Below are positions 52,678 through 61,791 of a stretch of DNA of 64,000 nt, in pieces. Position 1 is the stretch's first letter. The number at the start of each line of letters is the position of its first letter. The DNA is from Candidatus Bathyarchaeota archaeon (GTDB lineage: Archaea > Thermoproteota > Bathyarchaeia > Bathyarchaeales > Bathycorpusculaceae): NCBI GenBank assembly GCA_018396705.1, contig JAGTQZ010000004.1, forward strand, positions 372,001 to 436,000, given 5' to 3'. Below the pieces are notes generated by a model that did not search any database, was not told the origin of the DNA, and worked only from the letters and a program-made list of their open reading frames with translations. The translations under genes were made by a program, and so were the position numbers.

Positions 52678-53646
52678 TTATCTGTTATTAGGTATTTTCC
52701 TTCTTTTTTTATAAATTAGGTCGTACCGTTCAAGCTCTTGAAGATAATAGGGAACACTTGACAATTTTAGCTTTACATGTCGTGCAATTTGCGAGGAAGT
52801 GTTTTTGCCTTGGGCAATCGCTTGTAGTATTTTGCGGAGTCTTGCCTCTTTTGTGGAGGATCCTAAATCTTCTTTCAACAAGTAATTAACATATAAGTTG
52901 AGGGCGCCAGTTGGACTTGTTAAAATTCTTTTATATGTTTCCTCGTAACTTTCGCCAGGTTTGTGGCTCTCAGCAAGCATTATGAGATAGTAAGGGTGGC
53001 CTCCGTCGATTTTCCATGTGCACTCAGCCTCATCTAAACTGCACTTGGCGCTTTTCATGAAAAGCTCGAGTGCATATTCCTTAGAAAGTGGACCAACTTC
53101 CATAATTACAAAGTGTCCAAATAGTGGGCTTTCTCCTTTTCCCAAGATATTTAGCATGAAGTGAACTCTAGAACCGCTTACAACATGCTCTACATTTTCC
53201 CTGCTTTCAACCACGCCTCTAAAAAGTTCAATTATAGCTTCAAGCTTAGAATAACGTTTAAACTCAATCAGATTTGGAAATTCATCGATAATCACTACAA
53301 TACGCTTACCGCTTTTCCTCGAGACTTCATTTGCGTAGTCAAAAGCTAATAGAAAAACTCCTCTGTAATCTTCAGTTTCCGCTAACTCAGGGCGGATCTG
53401 CCGTGAAAACTCGCCCTTCTCGTCTATTGACGGCTCAAAAGTTAAACGTAGCTTCTTCAATTTCGTCAAAGTTTTCAAGAGGTTACCTATAACTATTGAT
53501 GCCTTTTCAATTTTACCTAAATCTTTTGCATAAGCTCTAGTAATTTGAGACATCAAATTTTGAGCAAAATCATAGGGGAAAATTTGTAAACGGAAAGATC
53601 CACATAAACAACAGGAAAGCTTATGATCGATAGAATTTAAACTCAT
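52678..53646 (-). pseudogene. Archaeal AAA ATPase (PF01637-type) lacking its P-loop
   Basis: The 322-residue remainder has Walker B in RIVVIIDEFPNLIEF, sensor-like EHVVSGSRVHFM, and a C-terminal winged helix (NTSSQIARHVKLKLSSVPYY). These are typical of archaeal STAND-like/MNS ATPases, but the N-terminal FVDRE and GxxxxGKT segments are missing, so about 60 residues are gone. The lost end faces the degenerate tRNA repeat at 53786, so truncation at an element junction is likely. The residual frame may still be expressed. Confidence 0.65.
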
Positions 53647-54015
53647 TTTCTGAGATCTTGTTCCGCAGCGATCGTACCGTTAGCTAAGTAGACCAAAATT
53701 TTGATTTTATATTAGATTAGATTAGATAAGATAAAAACAGAGAAAATGGAGATGCGCGGGAGAAATCTCCATACTCTTTTGAGAATGAGCTGCCTCGGCT
53801 ATTTTTTGGAATATCACTGGAGATTTTTTAACGTTTCGTTACAAGTTTGGTATGCGAGCAATAGCATTGTATGATATTATGAATGAGTTTAAGCTTGGTT
53901 TAAATAAATGTGTGTCGTATATCATATTCTGAATCCGTGTTTAAGATAGGTCAGCCACTGAAGTATCCTTTAAATGTTGGTGTATGGTGTTCCGCAGAAA
54001 AGAGGTGGTTAAGAA
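53647..54015. other. Junction region with degenerate tRNA repeat
   Basis: No gene seen. It has the short tandem TTAGATTAGATTAGATAAGATAA near 53711-53733, the degenerate tRNA-Phe 5'-end copy (53786-53842), and an AT-rich stretch. Confidence 0.45.
53786..53842 (-). repeat. Degenerate copy of tRNA-Phe 5' end and flank
   Basis: TGAGCTGCCTCGGC (53786-53799) matches tRNA-Phe 48202-48215 at 13 of 14 bases, and the next 43 bases match the tRNA upstream flank at roughly 80 per cent, including GGAGATTTTTTAA. The rest of the tRNA is unrecognisable. Confidence 0.65.
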
Positions 54016-54177
54016 ATGGGGCGCATGTTAGCCGTGGTAACTGTCGAGTTGGTCGATGAAAGCGTCTCAGAGGATATGAACAAAGTTCAAAGAGAAATTC
54101 TAGAATGGTTTGAGGAGAACTGCTTCTTAATTCCATGGATTAAACGAGTTAAGAATGTCGTGGTTAAAGAGAGCTAA
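54016..54177 (+). CDS. Small protein (53 residues)
   Basis: ATG at 54016 follows AGAGGTGG. The product has a short strand-helix pattern (MLAVVTVELVDESVSEDMNK, EILEWFEENCFLIPW). No family recognised; length and ribosome binding site support a real gene. Confidence 0.5.
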   Translation: MGRMLAVVTVELVDESVSEDMNKVQREILEWFEENCFLIPWIKRVKNVVVKES

Positions 54178-54193
54178 ACTGCAAAGCTAATTT

Positions 54194-54319
54194 TCATCGT
54201 AAGATCAGCTTTGCAGCAAAGTATCCTATTATAGCGAACACTGTGAAGCATAAAACCAGCATAAAAGAATCCATTTTGCTCCAGCATTTTAAATGTTCAT
54301 TTTTGCTTATCTTGTCCAA
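54194..54319 (-). CDS. Possible 41-residue membrane peptide
   Basis: A TTG-started frame with a polar N-terminus and a single TM helix (FMLVLCFTVFAIIGYFAAKL). Small single-helix membrane proteins are common in archaea, but nothing else supports it. Confidence 0.3.
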   Translation of the reverse strand: MDKISKNEHLKCWSKMDSFMLVLCFTVFAIIGYFAAKLILR

Positions 54320-54411
54320 CGTACAACCCCTGCGTCTATCTCTAAATGTTTTTGAAAAAGTTTTATGAAGTAGAAATATTAATTCTGGATTAATAATTTC
54401 CGCTTCAAACT

Positions 54412-54485
54412 GGGCCGGTAGTCTAGCTGGTTAGGACGTCGCCCTCACGCGGCGAAGGTCGCCGGTTCAAATCCGGCCCGGCCCA
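54412..54485 (+). tRNA. tRNA-Val (CAC)
   Basis: Complete 74-base cloverleaf: acceptor GGGCCGG/CCGGCCC plus A73, D stem GTCT/GGAC, anticodon stem TCGCC/GGCGA with loop CTCACGC (CAC at 54446-54448), T arm GCCGG/CCGGC. Confidence 0.96.
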
Positions 54486-54545
54486 TTTTGCAAGTTGAAG
54501 AGGGGAGGCTTAAGCACATGGGTCGTCTAGCTCTCCCTCCTTTCG

Positions 54546-54836
54546 TCATCGTATTAAGAAACGCAAAATGGCCGCTATAATAGCTAATAGAATGATTATA
54601 AGCCCCCATTTTCCATAAGTTTTAATTAAGCCGTAAATCACGATAACGGCTGTAACAAAATATATTATAATCGATATGATCGCCAATTGTGGAATATACA
54701 GAATTTGAGGATTTTGGACTGATACAGAAATAAGAGTAAGCGAAACTGCAAGCATGGTAAAGTTGGATATTAACCCAAACCATAAAAATTTTCTTCCACA
54801 AAGTCTGCTGAATATCTTTCTATAACTGTACGGCAA
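54546..54836 (-). CDS. Three-helix membrane protein
   Basis: A 96-residue protein with three hydrophobic helices (about 16-38, 44-66, 72-94) and a basic N-terminus. It starts at TTG 54836 within the end of the gene upstream (54770-55015), so they are probably cotranslated. No family recognised. Confidence 0.5.
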   Translation of the reverse strand: MPYSYRKIFSRLCGRKFLWFGLISNFTMLAVSLTLISVSVQNPQILYIPQLAIISIIIYFVTAVIVIYGLIKTYGKWGLIIILLAIIAAILRFLIR

Positions 54837-55015
54837 CCGTCCCTAAGCTTTTTGTTTGAAGCCAGAACTACAAACCAAAAAAGCGCAACAAAAATGGGGA
54901 GTATATATGGAACATGGTCTGGCCAGAGCTCAGCGAGAAATGTTGTAAAAAGGGCGATTAAAATAACTGAGCCTATAGTTGCGAAGACCATAACTCTTGA
55001 CAAACTTTCAGCCAA
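54770..55015 (-). CDS. Two-helix membrane protein
   Basis: An 81-residue protein with two hydrophobic helices (about 8-28, 36-53) and a charged C-terminal part (LRDGCRTVIERYSADF). Starts at TTG 55015, divergent from the phosphosugar mutase gene. No family recognised. Confidence 0.5.
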   Translation of the reverse strand: MAESLSRVMVFATIGSVILIALFTTFLAELWPDHVPYILPIFVALFWFVVLASNKKLRDGCRTVIERYSADFVEENFYGLG

Positions 55016-55093
55016 AATTTGAAATTAAGGCTCAAGTATTTAAGTGCATTTTCCAATAATTGTGAATGCCTTCAGCGAGTGCTGGGGATAGAT

Positions 55094-56461
55094 ATGAGGC
55101 TGTTCGGGAGTTCGGGATTAAGGGGTTTGGTTAATGTGGATCTAACTCCAGTTTTGGCGGTTAAGGTAGGGCTGGCCGTTGGCACCCTCAGTAGAGGTAG
55201 AAGAGTTTTCGTTGCAAAGGATACCAGAACTTCCGGTTTAATGCTTGAAAATGCCCTCGTTGCTGGTTTGCTGGCTTGCGGCGCGAAAGTTTGCTGCTTC
55301 GATGTTTTGCCAACTCCAGTCTTGGCATATCTGGCGAAAAAGTTGAATGCTTATGTTGGCATAATGATTACAGCCTCGCATAATCCGCCACAATATAACG
55401 GAATAAAAATTTTTGACGAGAATGGCATGGCTTACGATGAAAGAAGCCAAGAAGAAATAGAGCAAATACTCGAACATGAAGCTTTCTGCCTAGCAGATTG
55501 GCATGAACTAAGCGAACCTTCTCCCATGAATGAAAGCTGCCTATACATTGACATGATATGCGAAAATGTGAAGCTTAACCGTGAGTGGCGTGTTGTCGTC
55601 GATCCTGGAGGCGGCGCAACATACCAAATAGCACCGGCAGTCTTTAAGCGTTTAGGCTGTAGGCTTACAACAGTGAATGCCCAGCCCGATGGATTTTTTA
55701 CTGGAAGAAGCCCAGAGCCGAATGCGGAGTCTCTTCAAGCCCTAGCTAAAATTGTGAAAGAGCTTGGCGCAGACGTTGGGGTGGCATACGACGGCGATGG
55801 TGACAGAGCAGCCTTCATCGACGACAAAGGCGCCTTTGTAGATTTCGACAAGGTTTTAGCCGCTTACGCAGCGCATGTCGTAAAAAACACGCTTAAAAAG
55901 CAAAGGATCATAGTTACAAATGTTGAAGCTTCCATGTGTGTTGAAAAAGCCGTGGAGGCTTTAGGCGGAGAAGTCATCAGAACAAAGGTTGGAGACGTGT
56001 ATGTTGCCCAAGCTGTGAAAAAGTTTGATGCTGTTTTTGGCGGGGAGCCTTGCGGGGCGTGGATACACCCTCAGCATCATTACTGTCCAGACGGAATACT
56101 TTCTTCGACGCTTCTATTGAAGGCTTTAGAGGAGGAAGACAAAAGCCTCTCAGATTTTGTCTCTGAGATCCCAACCTATCCAGTCTTGAGGAAAAACATT
56201 CCATGTCCAAATAGTATAAAATATGCTGTTGTCGAAAGAGCGGAAAACCTTCTGAAAGCCCATTTTCCAAAATACAAAAGTATTTCGACGGTTGACGGAG
56301 TTCGCTTAGCCCTTGAAGATGGCTGGGTTTTAGTTAGAGCCTCCGGCACCGAGCCTCTTATACGTTTAACAGTCGAGGGTGAATCTTTAAAAGTTACCAG
56401 AGAAATAATGGAGGAGACTACAAGCCTTATAGTGGAAGTTATGGAGAGTTTTAGTAAATGA
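55094..56461 (+). CDS. Phosphoglucosamine/phosphomannomutase family enzyme
   Basis: A 455-residue alpha-D-phosphohexomutase: active-site Ser in MITASHNPPQYNG, metal-binding AYDGDGDRAAF, sugar-binding FGGEPCGAWI and phosphate-binding RASGTEPLIR. ATG at 55094 gives the usual short N-terminus (MRLFGSSGLRG); a GTG/ATG further upstream would add 25 unrelated residues. It interconverts sugar 6- and 1-phosphates for the nucleotidyltransferase encoded next, with which it overlaps (ATGA). GlmM is the likely role given that neighbour. Confidence 0.9.
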   Translation: MRLFGSSGLRGLVNVDLTPVLAVKVGLAVGTLSRGRRVFVAKDTRTSGLMLENALVAGLLACGAKVCCFDVLPTPVLAYLAKKLNAYVGIMITASHNPPQYNGIKIFDENGMAYDERSQEEIEQILEHEAFCLADWHELSEPSPMNESCLYIDMICENVKLNREWRVVVDPGGGATYQIAPAVFKRLGCRLTTVNAQPDGFFTGRSPEPNAESLQALAKIVKELGADVGVAYDGDGDRAAFIDDKGAFVDFDKVLAAYAAHVVKNTLKKQRIIVTNVEASMCVEKAVEALGGEVIRTKVGDVYVAQAVKKFDAVFGGEPCGAWIHPQHHYCPDGILSSTLLLKALEEEDKSLSDFVSEIPTYPVLRKNIPCPNSIKYAVVERAENLLKAHFPKYKSISTVDGVRLALEDGWVLVRASGTEPLIRLTVEGESLKVTREIMEETTSLIVEVMESFSK

Positions 56462-57735
56462 AGGCTGTAGTTTTAGCTGCTGGTGAAGGAATACGTCTTC
56501 GGCCATTAACTTTTACGCGTCCAAAACCCATGCTGAGTGTTGGCGGAAAACCAGTCCTCCAGCATTGTTTAGAAGCCATTAAAACCTGCGGTGTAACCCA
56601 TGTGATCATAGTGGTCAATTACATGGCTGACACGATCCGCAGTTACTTCGGTTCCGGCGAAAAGTTTGGACTGAAAATAGAATATGTGGAGCAGCCACGT
56701 GTTCTTGGAACTGGGAACGCTGTAAGCGTTGTTGAACCATTTCTGCAAGAAGACTTCGTACTAGTTTATGGTGACTTGCTTTTCACGGCTGAGGCTCTTC
56801 AAAAAGCTATCACAGCGCATGGCGCCAAGAAACCTGTTGCTACATTGACGGTTTTGCCTGTCGAAAAGACAGAGGACTATGGCATCGTGGAACTTGAAGG
56901 GGACGGCGTCGTAAAACGTATTGTGGAAAAGCCGTCCTGTGGAGAGGTTTCCTCAAAAATGGCTAACGCGGGACTGTACGTGTTCTCTACTGAGATTTTT
57001 GAAAAGGCCAAAAAGATAACGGTTTCTTCGAGGGGGGAGTGGGAAATCACCGATGCAATAGGGCTTCTGCTTGCGGAGAAAAAACCCGTTTTCGCCGTTG
57101 AAATTTCCCGAAGCGATTGGTTTGACATAGGTAGGCCATGGGACTTACTTGAGGCCAACCGTTGGATGCTAAGCCGTATGGAACATGAGATACTTGGACA
57201 CGTAGAAACAGGTGCCCACGTGTTAGGTCCCGTAACGGTGGCTGAAACCGCACATATCCGCTCCGGGGCCTACATTGAGGGGCCTGCCTATATAGGTGAA
57301 TATAGCGATATAGGTCCTAACTGTTACATACGTCCATACACAAGCATAGGCCGGAAAGTGCGCATCGGAAACGCATGTGAAATAAAGAACAGCATAATCA
57401 TGGACGGAGTGCACATTGGCCACTTATCCTATGTGGGCGACAGCATAGTAGGCGAAAACTGCAATTTCGGCGCTGGAACCATAACCGCCAACTACCGTCT
57501 TGACGCCGGAACAGTTAAAATGATGGTTAAAGACAAGCTTGTAGACAGCGGTAGAACAAAGCTTGGCGCAATTTTGGGCGATAATGTTAAAACAGGAATA
57601 AATGTGCTCTTCATGCCAGGCGTAAAAGTTGGAAACAACTGTTGGATAGGCCCAAACGTTGTTGTTTACCGTGACGTGCCGCCAAACACGGCCTTATTCC
57701 TTAAACAAGAACTGGAAGAAAGAAGGCTTAGCTAG
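56458..57735 (+). CDS. Bifunctional sugar-1-phosphate nucleotidyltransferase/acetyltransferase (GlmU-like)
   Basis: The 425-residue protein has an N-terminal nucleotidyltransferase domain (VVLAAGEGIRLRPLTFTRPK, residues 1-230) and a C-terminal left-handed beta-helix of hexapeptide repeats (YIRPYTSIGRKVRIGNACEI; FGAGTITANYRLD). Archaeal enzymes of this kind make UDP-GlcNAc from GlcN-1-P and UTP with acetyl-CoA. It supplies precursors for glycans such as those built by the glycosyltransferases at 14-23 kb. Confidence 0.88.
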   Translation: MKAVVLAAGEGIRLRPLTFTRPKPMLSVGGKPVLQHCLEAIKTCGVTHVIIVVNYMADTIRSYFGSGEKFGLKIEYVEQPRVLGTGNAVSVVEPFLQEDFVLVYGDLLFTAEALQKAITAHGAKKPVATLTVLPVEKTEDYGIVELEGDGVVKRIVEKPSCGEVSSKMANAGLYVFSTEIFEKAKKITVSSRGEWEITDAIGLLLAEKKPVFAVEISRSDWFDIGRPWDLLEANRWMLSRMEHEILGHVETGAHVLGPVTVAETAHIRSGAYIEGPAYIGEYSDIGPNCYIRPYTSIGRKVRIGNACEIKNSIIMDGVHIGHLSYVGDSIVGENCNFGAGTITANYRLDAGTVKMMVKDKLVDSGRTKLGAILGDNVKTGINVLFMPGVKVGNNCWIGPNVVVYRDVPPNTALFLKQELEERRLS

Positions 57736-58787
57736 CTGATTATTATTGATGTTCCACAGTATTCGCATTGTACAGATGTTTGTCCCTTGTAGATTTCTTT
57801 CGTGTACGGTGCTCCACAGTGGGGGCAGCGAACAACCCGTATTGTTGGCGCCTCTTTCAGCGTTACGCCTCTTATTGTTGCTATGTCTCTGTCTGCCTCC
57901 CCGCCAATGATATATTGGAAAAATCTGGTTATTATATCAGCTTCCCAGTCTCTAACGTCGAAGGATGTTTCCTCCATTCGAACCCCCGGCTTGAAACTTA
58001 TGTATATACCTGTCCAAGCAATCAGCCCTACTCTTCCCTTTGAAATTTCTTTCAAGGCGCCTATGGGCTGCTCAATTAGGACGGTACGTTCAGTCTTCTT
58101 TTTAGTGGCTATGAACAGCTTTTTTTCAAGCACTACTTCCCTTTTCCCTTCAAAAATGAACCGTTGATTTGTAAAGTACAAGGTGCCTTCACACTTATCT
58201 TTTACCATGATTTTTCCTTCAATGGCTAGAACCGGGCTCTCTTCGGGTTTAAGTGGAAACGAGGCGAAGGAAAACAGTTCCATGGTTTTCTCTGCAATTT
58301 TTAAGTCTCTGTCTATGGCGTTTATGCTCCCGAGAAACTCGCCGAGGGAAGCATTCACTCGGGCAGTTTCAGCAGTAACCCGCGCCTTCAACGTGGAAGC
58401 TTCCACTGAAAGACGGCTTGCTAAGCCCCAACAGAGGACTGTGCTTCCGCGATTTATTTCACTCCTTAATTGGTTGGCATCAGATTGGAGCATGCGAATC
58501 TGAACTGTTAAAGGTTGAATGTTGTTGTAGAAGGCTTGCCTGATTGTAGGTGAAGCCTCCATCCATTTTTTGGTTAAGAGATCTATGCTTTTTTCGAGGT
58601 GTCCCATGGCAGCGTAGCCGCGACCTCGAACCGCTGTAAGTCTGCTTGGCAAAGAAGCCATGGCAGCGTCAATGTAGGCCAGTTTGCCCTCCACATCACT
58701 TATGGCTGCAGAAGCACTGGACAAGTCGGATTCGATGGAGCGCAGCCTAGCATAAAGAGCCTCTCGCTCTCTGTCAACATGGGCCAT
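57732..58787 (-). CDS. Coiled coil, PH-like (GRAM/bPH) domain and zinc-ribbon protein
   Basis: A 351-residue protein. Residues 1-170 are helical with coiled-coil patterns; residues about 185-295 look like a bacterial/archaeal PH or GRAM-like domain (CEGTLYFTNQRFIFEG, GLIAWTGIYISFKPG); the end is a zinc ribbon (CPHCGAPYTKEIYKG, CEYCGTSIII). Such combinations are unusual and suggest a membrane-associated scaffold. It is convergent with the nucleotidyltransferase gene, overlapping by four bases. Confidence 0.65.
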   Translation of the reverse strand: MAHVDREREALYARLRSIESDLSSASAAISDVEGKLAYIDAAMASLPSRLTAVRGRGYAAMGHLEKSIDLLTKKWMEASPTIRQAFYNNIQPLTVQIRMLQSDANQLRSEINRGSTVLCWGLASRLSVEASTLKARVTAETARVNASLGEFLGSINAIDRDLKIAEKTMELFSFASFPLKPEESPVLAIEGKIMVKDKCEGTLYFTNQRFIFEGKREVVLEKKLFIATKKKTERTVLIEQPIGALKEISKGRVGLIAWTGIYISFKPGVRMEETSFDVRDWEADIITRFFQYIIGGEADRDIATIRGVTLKEAPTIRVVRCPHCGAPYTKEIYKGQTSVQCEYCGTSIIIS

Positions 58788-58895
58788 TGTCTCGCCACGG
58801 AAATAGGTTTATCCTTTACAACGCTAATAACCCTTGTGTAGTTTAAATCCTAAAATATGTGTGGAGTGTACTTTTAAGTTAGAGGAGGATAAGCT

Positions 58896-59318
58896 TTGTC
58901 AGTAGCTCAGAGAAGATACTTCACCGAAGTTTCAGCCCTTGTAGATAGGAGTGTAATTGTTGTAACGACAACCGGCAAAACATACAATGGAACATTAGTG
59001 GGCATAAACCCGGACAACTTGAGCCTATGCTTAGCAGACGCGAAAGACGAGGAAGGCAAAAAACTCCATAGAGTGTTCTTGAACGGAAACGTTGTCGCCC
59101 AAATTTTAAGCGTTGAAAAGCCTTTTGATTTGAAGGCCTTGGCAGAACGTCTAGAAAGGGTTTTCCCAACCATGGTTAAGCTTTACGAGGACAAAGGTTT
59201 CATTTGGGTTATGGATAAAATTAAGGTAACTGAAAAAGGCGTTGTTGAAGGCTCCGGCCCGGCTGCGGAGAGGGTGCAGAAAGTCTACGAACAGTTTGTA
59301 AGCGAGACCAAAGGCTAG
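58896..59318 (+). CDS. LSm/Sm-like RNA-binding protein with C-terminal extension
   Basis: Residues 10-75 match the Sm fold: SVIVVTTTGKTYNGTLVGIN (Sm1) and RVFLNGNVVAQIL (Sm2). Residues 80-140 are an additional helical/beta domain, making this longer than a simple archaeal SmAP (about 75 residues) and closer to the SmAP3-like type. TTG at 58896 follows AGAGGAGGATAAGC. RNA binding in RNA metabolism is expected. Confidence 0.82.
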   Translation: MSVAQRRYFTEVSALVDRSVIVVTTTGKTYNGTLVGINPDNLSLCLADAKDEEGKKLHRVFLNGNVVAQILSVEKPFDLKALAERLERVFPTMVKLYEDKGFIWVMDKIKVTEKGVVEGSGPAAERVQKVYEQFVSETKG

Positions 59319-60064
59319 ACAAACCAGCGGAATTCTTCCTTTTTCTTTTCCTGCTCTTTAACCGTTCTAACCCAGCCGAAAGATTCCAAAATCTTCGCGG
59401 TTTTCTCAGCTGCCAAGTCCAGCCTTGTCAAATCAACTTTTAGGCCTAAGTACTTGTTTAGAGCTGAAAGGGCATAACGTGCAGCATTCGCATCCGGATA
59501 AGTGCCCAAAGTTTCCACCAGAAGCGAAAAACCTCTAAAACCTCTAAGGGCTCCGAGGCCTATTAGGATGCCTGCCACGCCGAAAATGTTTCCAACCATT
59601 ATTTTTGTGCCCAGATTTAGCGCTTCTTTTAGAGTTTCCACGTCTGAGGCTGCGCAGTATATTTCCGGAGGTTCTTTAATTTCCTCCTGCTTGAAGCCGC
59701 CTACAGTTATTAGGAAGCGGCATCCCAACTCCTCGGCGATGTCTAGTATGCGTCCGCATAGTTCATATTGCCCAACGGTTGTTAGGGCTTGAGTGTTTCC
59801 ATACCATATAATTAAGTCTCGGCCTTCACCAATACTTTTGTAGTAATAAAGCTCGTTTATTGGAGAACGGGGTTCTCCGGTTTCGGCTGTTACCGCCAAG
59901 TCTTGGAAGGAGGCGGAGAATATTCTTGCAAAGCGTTTTGCTTTCAACTCGTGGATTAAATGTAAAGCTACAATATTCGCTACGAAGCCTATTCCCGGAA
60001 GCCCCTCAATAAGCACCGGATTGTTGAGGTTCGGCTTTTCCTCGATTTGAATAGTTAGTGGCAT
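59315..60064 (-). CDS. PAC2 family protein (proteasome assembly chaperone-like)
   Basis: A 249-residue PAC2-family protein: NPVLIEGLPGIGFVANIVAL at the start, DLIIWYGNTQALTTVGQYEL and GVAGILIGLGALRGFRGFSL are typical. Eukaryotic PAC2 helps assemble the 20S proteasome; archaeal relatives are less well defined. ATG at 60064 is chosen; GTG 60079 would add five residues. Overlaps the LSm gene by four bases tail to tail. Confidence 0.8.
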   Translation of the reverse strand: MPLTIQIEEKPNLNNPVLIEGLPGIGFVANIVALHLIHELKAKRFARIFSASFQDLAVTAETGEPRSPINELYYYKSIGEGRDLIIWYGNTQALTTVGQYELCGRILDIAEELGCRFLITVGGFKQEEIKEPPEIYCAASDVETLKEALNLGTKIMVGNIFGVAGILIGLGALRGFRGFSLLVETLGTYPDANAARYALSALNKYLGLKVDLTRLDLAAEKTAKILESFGWVRTVKEQEKKKEEFRWFV

Positions 60065-60165
60065 GCTGTTTCCCTTCACCCTTTATAGAAGAAGGGTTTG
60101 TGGTAATTAAGCTTGCAGCTTCACCTTTTATAAGTCGGTTTGACTGATTTTGACTAGATCTGGCG

Positions 60166-61791
60166 ATGAGCTTCGAAGTAAAAGAAAAAGATTTACTGGC
60201 GAGAATTGGGAAGCTGCGAACAAAAAGTGGTACGGTGGAGACTCCGCTTCTTTTTCCAGTCATAAACCCAACAGTGCAGCCGGTTTCTCCCAGAAAGCTA
60301 CGCGAAGAATTTGGTTTTGAAGCTCTCATAACAAACGCCTACATTCTAAAGAAACGTTTCAAAGACGAACCGGTGGAAAAAGGCTTACACGATTTTCTTA
60401 GCTTTAACGGTGTTGTGATGACTGATTCAGGCGCCTACCAAATACTGGTTTACGGTGATGTGGAAACAACTCCAGAAGAGATTGTGGCCTATCAAGAGCG
60501 AATAGGCACGGACATAGCCACCATACTGGATTGGCCGACTGGATGGAAGGCCACAAGAAAACATGCAGAACAAACAGTGGAGGAAACATTGAAAAGGGCA
60601 CGTGCACTATTCAAAATCAAAACTAGGGACGACATTCTATGGGTTGGGCCTGTTCAAGGTGGACGCTATCTAGATCTCGTGGCAAGGTCAGCCTCTGAAA
60701 TGGGTGCTCTTCCATTTCATGTCCACGCGCTTGGCAGTCCCACTGAAGTTATGGAAAACTATCGATTTGATGTTTTGGTCGACATGATTTTAACTGCCAA
60801 GATGAACTTGCCGGTTGAGAGGCCTCTGCACCTTTTCGGGGCTGGACACCCGTTCATGTTTGCGTTGGCTGTTGCGTTGGGCTGCGACCTTTTCGATTCA
60901 GCGGCCTACGCTATATACGCCAAGGAAGGCCGCTACTTGACGGAGACTGGAACAGCTAGGCTTCAAGAGCTTGAATATTTCCCATGTACATGTCCAAGGT
61001 GTTCAAAGAGAACGCCAAAAGATGTTGCCAGGATGTCTCCAAGTGAAAGACAGGCTTTTCTCGCTGAGCATAATCTTTACGCGTGTCTTTCAGAGATTAG
61101 GCGGATAAAACAAGCGATAAGGGAGGGCCGCCTCTGGGAGCATCTGGAGCTTAGAGCCCACGGGCATCCTACGCTTCTGCAAGCTTTGAAAAAACTGAAA
61201 AAATATGAAAATTTCATTGAAAAGCATAGTCCAACAGTCAAGCCCAGCGGAATATTCTTTTTCAGCTCTGTTGGCTTGTCCCGTCCGGAGGTCGTGCGCC
61301 ACAGGGCTAGGCTTTCTGAACGGTTTACGGCTTCTGAAAGGGCTGAAGTTCTGGTTTTAATGCCTCAAACGCGGACGAAGCCTTTTCATAGGTCTGGACT
61401 TTACAAAAAGTTAGCTAAAGTCCTTCGCAGCGTTTTAGGAGAAGAAGGCCTGGCCAAGGTTTATGTTTGCTTTTATGAGGCGCCTTTCGGTGTTGTTCCA
61501 GTAGAACTTGATGAAGTTTATCCGCTTTCCCAGCATGAGACTGCGCTTCCACTCGACGTGGAAACCGTGGAATATGTTGCGGTTCAAGCGGCAAACTACC
61601 TAAGCGGAATAAACTACAAAGCCGTGGTGTTTATTAACGACTCTGAAGTTTGGGGTGAAAAGGTTCTGGAGGCTTGCAGAAAAGTTTGCTTAGAAAAGGG
61701 AACAGTCTTCAAGCATTTTGATGTTAGCGAAAATTGGGTTGAACCCATCGCCAATTTTCTGAAAGGAAATGTTGGATGTGAAACATCTTGA
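60166..61791 (+). CDS. tgtA: tRNA-guanine(15) transglycosylase TgtA
   Basis: The 541-residue enzyme inserts preQ0 at position 15 of archaeal tRNA, the first step of archaeosine formation. The catalytic domain (1-350) has MTDSGAYQILVYG with the nucleophilic region, WVGPVQGGRYLDLV, HLFGAGHPFMFALAV and the zinc site CTCPRCSKRT. The remaining 190 residues are the archaea-specific C-terminal region. The PHP gene overlaps its stop (TTGA). Confidence 0.92.
   Translation: MSFEVKEKDLLARIGKLRTKSGTVETPLLFPVINPTVQPVSPRKLREEFGFEALITNAYILKKRFKDEPVEKGLHDFLSFNGVVMTDSGAYQILVYGDVETTPEEIVAYQERIGTDIATILDWPTGWKATRKHAEQTVEETLKRARALFKIKTRDDILWVGPVQGGRYLDLVARSASEMGALPFHVHALGSPTEVMENYRFDVLVDMILTAKMNLPVERPLHLFGAGHPFMFALAVALGCDLFDSAAYAIYAKEGRYLTETGTARLQELEYFPCTCPRCSKRTPKDVARMSPSERQAFLAEHNLYACLSEIRRIKQAIREGRLWEHLELRAHGHPTLLQALKKLKKYENFIEKHSPTVKPSGIFFFSSVGLSRPEVVRHRARLSERFTASERAEVLVLMPQTRTKPFHRSGLYKKLAKVLRSVLGEEGLAKVYVCFYEAPFGVVPVELDEVYPLSQHETALPLDVETVEYVAVQAANYLSGINYKAVVFINDSEVWGEKVLEACRKVCLEKGTVFKHFDVSENWVEPIANFLKGNVGCETS

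Larger units (their letters stand above)
48202..53842. mobile_element. Probable second, decayed element next to tRNA-Phe
   Basis: The sequence 48202-48257 (tRNA 5' end and upstream flank) has an imperfect copy at 53786-53842. Between them are an integrase related to the two others in this window, unrecognised small genes, a frameshifted beta-helix gene and a P-loop-less ATPase cut near the far repeat. The boundaries and the direction of insertion are less certain than for the first element; a local duplication would be the alternative. Confidence 0.5.
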
